This document shows positions 59,918-64,000 of a stretch of DNA of 64,000 nucleotides, piece by piece; within the stretch, counting starts at the first letter, position 1; each line of letters opens with the position of its first letter. Source of the DNA: Chryseobacterium glaciei (lineage in GTDB: Bacteria > Bacteroidota > Bacteroidia > Flavobacteriales > Weeksellaceae). Below the pieces are notes generated by a model. That model searched no databases. It was not told where the DNA came from and was given only the letters and a program-made list of their open reading frames with translations. Location of the stretch: assembly GCF_001648155.1 (NCBI RefSeq), contig NZ_CP015199.1:1219501-1283500 (forward strand). Direction: 5' to 3'. Both the position numbers and the translations under genes were made by a program.

Positions 59918-61405
59918 TTAATTCACAACAAATTTTCTATCATTAATCAATTCAGCAATCGCCAACATATCTTTTCCGATCAATCTGTCTTCTTCAAGTT
60001 TAGCAACTTTAGAACGGATGATTGCAAAGTTTTCTTCAATAATTTTTGAACATTTTGCAGGTCTTCTGAATTCTAATCCTTGTGCAGCAAACATTAATTC
60101 AACAGATAAAATATTAACCAAATTCCCAAGAACCTGATTGAATTTTCTTCCCGAAATACTTCCCATCGAAACGTGATCTTCCTGACCTAAACTTGTCGGA
60201 ATTGAATCTGCAGAAGCCGGGAAACATAATGTTTTATTTTCCGTAACCAAAGCCGCAGAAGTATATTGAGGAATCATGAAACCTGAATTTAAACCAGAGC
60301 TTTCCGTTAATAATCTTGGTAAACCGTATTTCCCTTCCAATAATAAATAACTTCTTCTATCAGAAATATTTCCTAATTCAGCCGCAGCCAATGTTGCATA
60401 ATCTAAAGGCATCGCCATTAATTGTCCGTGGAAATTTCCTCCTGAGATAGATTCTTCCGCACTTAAAACAATCGGGTTATCTGTTACAGAATTCAATTCT
60501 GTGTTTGCCATCAATTTAAGATGTTCAAAAGCATTTCTACTCGCTCCATGAACCTGAGGAACACATCTCATTGAATAAGGATCCTGAACTCGCTCACATT
60601 CTTCATGAGCTTTCATATTTTCAGAACCTTTCAGAAATTTAACCATTCTTGCAGCTACTTTTTTGCTTCCTTCAAATGGTCTGATGTCATGAAGTTCCTT
60701 TTTGAACGGACTTTCAGAACCTCTGTATGCTTCCAGACTCATTGCAGCAGTAAGATCAGCAAGATCCAATAGATATTCGAATTTCTCTAAACCTTTGATC
60801 GCATGAGCCAAAATAAACTGAGTTCCGTTAATTAATCCCAAACCTTCTTTTGGACCTAAAGTCAACAGTTCAAGGTTATGTTTCTCTAAAATTTCAGCAG
60901 TTTCGAAAATCTGATCTCCTACCCAAACCTGTCCTAACCCCAAAAGTGGTAAAACTAAGTGTGATAAAGGTGCCAAATCTCCCGAAGCTCCAACAGAACC
61001 CTGCTCAGGAACTACAGGAATAATATCTTTCTCCAACATTGTGATCAATCGCTCAATCACCTCTAAAGAAACTCCCGAAAAACCTTTTGACAATGCATGA
61101 ACTTTAGCAATGATCATGATTTTTGAAAACTCTTTATCAATCGGTTTTCCTACACCTACTGCATGAGAAATGATTAGGTTATATTGTAATTGTGCTGTTT
61201 CGTCAGCAGAAATTTTGGTATCGCAAAGAGGTCCGAAACCTGTATTGATTCCGTACACACATCTGTCGGACTCTACAATTTTCTGAACGTTTTTCTGTGA
61301 TTTTAAAATTTGATCTTTTGAAGCTTTATTAAGTTTCGCTTTTTTTGGATTTTTACAGATTTCCAATACGTCATGGAAACTGAAAACATCTATCCCGTAT
61401 ATCAT
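59918..61405 (-). CDS. hutH: Histidine ammonia-lyase
   Basis: HutH converts histidine to urocanate and ammonia, the first step of histidine use. The 495-residue protein has YGINTGFGPL, the MIO-forming Ala140-Ser141-Gly142 in GSVGASGDLAPLSHL, NGTQFILAHAIKG and QVHGASRNAFEHL. Length is normal. No hutU, hutI or hutG is seen nearby, so the rest of the pathway is elsewhere or absent. Transcription ends at the hairpin 23 bases downstream. Confidence 0.95.
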   Translation of the reverse strand: MIYGIDVFSFHDVLEICKNPKKAKLNKASKDQILKSQKNVQKIVESDRCVYGINTGFGPLCDTKISADETAQLQYNLIISHAVGVGKPIDKEFSKIMIIAKVHALSKGFSGVSLEVIERLITMLEKDIIPVVPEQGSVGASGDLAPLSHLVLPLLGLGQVWVGDQIFETAEILEKHNLELLTLGPKEGLGLINGTQFILAHAIKGLEKFEYLLDLADLTAAMSLEAYRGSESPFKKELHDIRPFEGSKKVAARMVKFLKGSENMKAHEECERVQDPYSMRCVPQVHGASRNAFEHLKLMANTELNSVTDNPIVLSAEESISGGNFHGQLMAMPLDYATLAAAELGNISDRRSYLLLEGKYGLPRLLTESSGLNSGFMIPQYTSAALVTENKTLCFPASADSIPTSLGQEDHVSMGSISGRKFNQVLGNLVNILSVELMFAAQGLEFRRPAKCSKIIEENFAIIRSKVAKLEEDRLIGKDMLAIAELINDRKFVVN

Positions 61406-61533
61406 TGTCTTAATTTTGCTTAAAATTACACTTTTAACGACAACTGTAAAAGTAAAATTTAGGGCAGTATTTATTTTTCAAAACAAGTGATTTATTTCAT
61501 TACTTTTACGTCCGAAAATAAAAACAATAAACT

Positions 61534-62298
61534 ATGAAATTTAGAGCTTTACTGCTTGCATTCTGCTTTGTAAGTGTTGCAACTTTTGCCCAAGACAAGG
61601 TAAAATACTCAAAAGAAGAGATCAAAAAAATGGAAATGTATCTTTTTAATGAAGGATTCAACACTCCATCTCCTAAAAAAACATCTACCGTAATTTTAAA
61701 GGACGGAACGACTCACAAAGGATTCTGTAGTAAAATAGACACTAAAAAAGGACAGATTTTCGAAGTTGCTATCAAAGACAGTATCTCAAAAAAGAGCACG
61801 ACTTTCAATGCTGATCAAATTGACGAAATGTATGTTTACCCAAGCAATGCTGAAAAGTATGCAAAAGTGGCCAAGTACATGGGAAATATCAGAAATTTTG
61901 GAACCAAGAGTTTAAATAAGAATACAACAAACGAGCGTATTCATTTTGTAAACCAAACTGTTTCTCTTAAAAATAAGAAAGACGATAAAGAATTCTTAAT
62001 GCAGGTAATCAACCCTGGATTTGATGATATTATTTCTGTTTATTACGATCCTAGAGCAAAAGAAACAACCGGATTTTCTGTGATGGGTTCTCCTCAATTA
62101 GGAGGTGGTGTTATTAAATCTTATTATGTTAAAAAAGGTAATAAAGTAATGTGGCTTCACAAAGATGATTTTGAAGACAACTACGATTTCCTTTTTGGCG
62201 ATAATGCAGAATTCATGAAAAAATATCCTAAAAAATCTGTTGAATGGGATTATTTCAGCTTCTTGGTGAGCGAGTATACTCAGATGACAAACGGATAA
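61534..62298 (+). CDS. Secreted protein of unknown function
   Basis: The 254-residue protein has a signal peptide (LLLAFCFVSVATFAQ). The mature part has a repeated strand pattern with HKGFCSKIDTKKGQIFEVAI and KSYYVKKGNKVMWLHKDDFED. Its form, with a short basic start and many Lys residues, is common in Chryseobacterium, but I cannot name the family. It is followed by a hairpin terminator. Confidence 0.75.
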   Translation: MKFRALLLAFCFVSVATFAQDKVKYSKEEIKKMEMYLFNEGFNTPSPKKTSTVILKDGTTHKGFCSKIDTKKGQIFEVAIKDSISKKSTTFNADQIDEMYVYPSNAEKYAKVAKYMGNIRNFGTKSLNKNTTNERIHFVNQTVSLKNKKDDKEFLMQVINPGFDDIISVYYDPRAKETTGFSVMGSPQLGGGVIKSYYVKKGNKVMWLHKDDFEDNYDFLFGDNAEFMKKYPKKSVEWDYFSFLVSEYTQMTNG

Positions 62299-62320
62299 AA
62301 TATTCAATTATACAATGTAT

Positions 62321-62350
62321 AAAGCTGTAGAAATTTTCTGCAGCTTTTTT
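62321..62350 (+). terminator. Terminator after the 61534 gene
   Basis: AAAGCTG pairs with CAGCTTT and the stem extends inward (TAGAAA with TTTCTG), followed by a T-run. Confidence 0.8.
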
Positions 62351-62377
62351 CGTTTTTTAATGAAAAATTAGAAAGTG

Positions 62378-62385
62378 TATTTTTG
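62378..62385 (+). promoter_or_regulatory. Candidate -7 element for the 62402 gene
   Basis: TATTTTTG, 16 bases before the ATG at 62402; it argues against the upstream in-frame start at 62375. Confidence 0.5.
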
Positions 62386-62401
62386 CATTAAAATTATCAT
62401 C

Positions 62402-63265
62402 ATGAAACTTTACATCAACACAATACTGATTTTCAGTCTATTATTCTGGGGAGCTTTGGGACGGGTTTTCAAGGGTTGTTCAAAAGCGGATGATGTAGCT
62501 CATGCTGGCAATTATGTGAAAACCCTTGATCATATTCCCTATCAGACCAATTATAAAACGATGGGGAGATATCTGACTTCTGAGGCTGTCATCAAAGATC
62601 CAATTTTATTTAAAAGAAATCTGGAAGCCACCGAAATTGTTGATATCAAAGTTATTAATGATTTGAAAATGAAAGATCCGTCTATAAAAAAACAGGTTGA
62701 CAATATTGATGAAAAATTTCTTCCTTCCGAAAGAATAGCTGAGTATCAAAAAATTTTTGAAAAACATGCTAAAAGCATTAATTTTCATGATTATAAAAAA
62801 CTGTTTAAAGTGGTTAAACTGGCTTCAAAAATGAAGAAATTCTACATTTTGGACGGTAATGTAAAAGATGACAATAAAGAAGTGCCCGAAAATTATACTT
62901 ATTCTAAAAATGGTTTTAATGTTCATATCCCGAAAGGTTTTAATGAAATAACTTCACTTCAAAATCCTATCATTGATAAAATTTGGATGAGTGACAGTGC
63001 TATGATCACCGTTTACTCTTTTGAAAAAAATGATAAAAAATCATTAGAAGAATGGAAAAATTTCAAAGCCGAAAATCGTAAAATATTACAGCTATTTGAA
63101 AGTGAAGAAAGACTTATCAACCATTCAGTCTTTTGTGAGGGTGAAAAAGTTTATGGTTCGTTAAAAATTTTAAAACAAGGAAATAAAATTTTATTCGTGG
63201 AAGTAAGCTTTGACGACCATTTATCTTATATCGACGGCCGAAAAGATTTGTTATCTAAAATTTAA
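62402..63265 (+). CDS. Exported protein of unknown function
   Basis: The ATG at 62402 gives 287 residues with a hydrophobic export signal (TILIFSLLFWGALG). The mature part is largely helical and charged, with a C-terminal domain beginning about YSKNGFNVHIPKGFNEI that resembles a small beta/alpha module. I do not recognise a family. It is upstream of uvrC with a 59-base gap. Confidence 0.7.
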   Translation: MKLYINTILIFSLLFWGALGRVFKGCSKADDVAHAGNYVKTLDHIPYQTNYKTMGRYLTSEAVIKDPILFKRNLEATEIVDIKVINDLKMKDPSIKKQVDNIDEKFLPSERIAEYQKIFEKHAKSINFHDYKKLFKVVKLASKMKKFYILDGNVKDDNKEVPENYTYSKNGFNVHIPKGFNEITSLQNPIIDKIWMSDSAMITVYSFEKNDKKSLEEWKNFKAENRKILQLFESEERLINHSVFCEGEKVYGSLKILKQGNKILFVEVSFDDHLSYIDGRKDLLSKI

Positions 63266-63312
63266 AATAGGTTAAAAAAATATTAGTATCAACAGATAAA
63301 AGCAAAATTCCG

Positions 63313-63320
63313 TAATTTTG
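63313..63320 (+). promoter_or_regulatory. Candidate -7 element for uvrC, adjacent to the start codon
   Basis: TAATTTTG ends 4 bases before the uvrC ATG. If used, transcription would start at or within the first codon, giving a leaderless message. Confidence 0.45.
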
Positions 63321-63324
63321 TTAT

Positions 63325-64000
63325 ATGAATCCTTCTTTAGAATTACAACTCAAAACTTTACCTTCCGAACCCGGTGTTTATCGTTATTATGATAAAAATG
63401 AGCATTTATTGTATGTCGGAAAGGCTAAAAATTTAAAGAAAAGGGTTCTCTCCTATTTCAACAAAAATCTTCCGGGTTACAGAACAAGAATAATGGTTGG
63501 CAAGATCCAGCGATTGGAAACTACCATTGTAAACAGCGAATACGACGCTCTTTTATTGGAAAACAATCTGATAAAAGAACATCAGCCGTTTTATAATGTC
63601 ATGTTGAAGGATGATAAAACCTATCCTTGGATCTGTATTAAAAATGAAAATTTTCCCAGAATATTTTTAACAAGAACAAAGATTAAAGATGGTTCAGAAT
63701 ATTACGGGCCCTATGCGAAAGTACGTCCTGCAAAGATTTTACTGGAAACTATTAAGCATATTTACAAACTCAGAACTTGTAATTTAAATTTAGCTCCAAC
63801 CAAAATATCAGAAGGAAAGTATAAAGTTTGTCTTGAATATCATATCAAAAATTGCGAAGGACCTTGTGAAGATCTGGAAAGCAAGGAAGATTATGATGAA
63901 AAAATAGACGCCATCCGCGGAATTGTAAAAGGTGATTTCCGAAAAGCAAAGGAATATCTGGTTAATCAGATGATGAAACATGCTGAAAATCTGCAATTTG
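63325..64000 (+). CDS. uvrC: Excinuclease ABC subunit C, N-terminal part
   Basis: The gene runs off the window after 225 complete codons with no stop. UvrC makes the two incisions in nucleotide excision repair. The visible part has the GIY-YIG nuclease domain (LPSEPGVYRYYDKNEHLLYV, GKAKNLKKRV), then IVNSEYDALLLENNLIKEHQP, YPWICIKNENFPRIF and a cysteine cluster (TCNLNL, VCLEYHIKNCEGPCED) where some members bind an iron-sulfur cluster. The UVR motif begins near the right edge. Confidence 0.95.
   Translation, partial: MNPSLELQLKTLPSEPGVYRYYDKNEHLLYVGKAKNLKKRVLSYFNKNLPGYRTRIMVGKIQRLETTIVNSEYDALLLENNLIKEHQPFYNVMLKDDKTYPWICIKNENFPRIFLTRTKIKDGSEYYGPYAKVRPAKILLETIKHIYKLRTCNLNLAPTKISEGKYKVCLEYHIKNCEGPCEDLESKEDYDEKIDAIRGIVKGDFRKAKEYLVNQMMKHAENLQF

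Overview
The window is a chromosomal segment from a low-GC member of the Flavobacteriia, most like Chryseobacterium or a close relative in the Weeksellaceae. The evidence is a PorP/SprF type IX secretion protein, a type IX-style C-terminal sorting domain, Bacteroidetes-type TAnnTTTG promoter elements, many lipoproteins and secreted proteins, and families largely confined to Bacteroidetes (DUF3822, DUF5606). No tRNA, rRNA, CRISPR array, prophage or complete insertion sequence was seen. About 65 protein genes are described, plus two frameshifted genes and partial genes at both ends (nuoK on the left, uvrC on the right).

Layout: 1-5034 is the end of the nuo operon (nuoK-L-M-N, complex I membrane arm). 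5109-13266 is an unusual signalling and membrane block: a GAF-domain protein, an operon of an HD-domain/Pycsar-effector-like membrane protein with a bestrophin channel, and a 1237-residue phosphatase/kinase-like/beta-barrel protein. 13325-17831 holds mazG, a bulb-lectin-like secreted protein, a DUF5606 protein, def and ruvX. 17945-25267 holds sixA, an archaemetzincin, a serine hydrolase, two metal- or Smr-type enzymes, rsmD, and a divergent HxlR/nitroreductase pair with a clear operator. 25481-34934 is mostly housekeeping: murI, hemW, porP, rluD, a PASTA protein, ddl, coaD and folA, interrupted by a four-helix-bundle gene framed by inverted heptamer repeats. 35011-39539 is lemA with two TPM genes and a KefF/KefC-like pair. 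40417-46860 contains a lipoprotein M3 peptidase, SlyD-like FKBP, VF530 and a LytS/LytTR two-component system. 47200-56177 contains dioxygenases, a pirin-like bicupin followed by an orphan sorting domain, a broken acyltransferase, a DPP4-like peptidase, yceI and ygiD. 56250-64000 contains a subtilisin lipoprotein, hutH, secreted proteins of unknown function and uvrC.

The most striking feature is between the genes. There are at least nine arrays with an exact 7-base period, with motifs such as nnnTAGA or GTAATnn, and at least eight kinds of palindromic or two-hairpin repeat, several present twice at identical length. Together they fill most larger intergenic gaps, with a five-element pile-up at 54185-54540. 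The arrays resemble in format the heptanucleotide STRR repeats of cyanobacteria, but I know of no named system for them here.

Promoter calls rest on the TAnnTTTG element alone. By rough base-composition reasoning such 8-mers are also common by chance in AT-rich DNA, so each single call is modest evidence. Several are useful because they settle which start codon is possible (murI, PASTA protein, folA).
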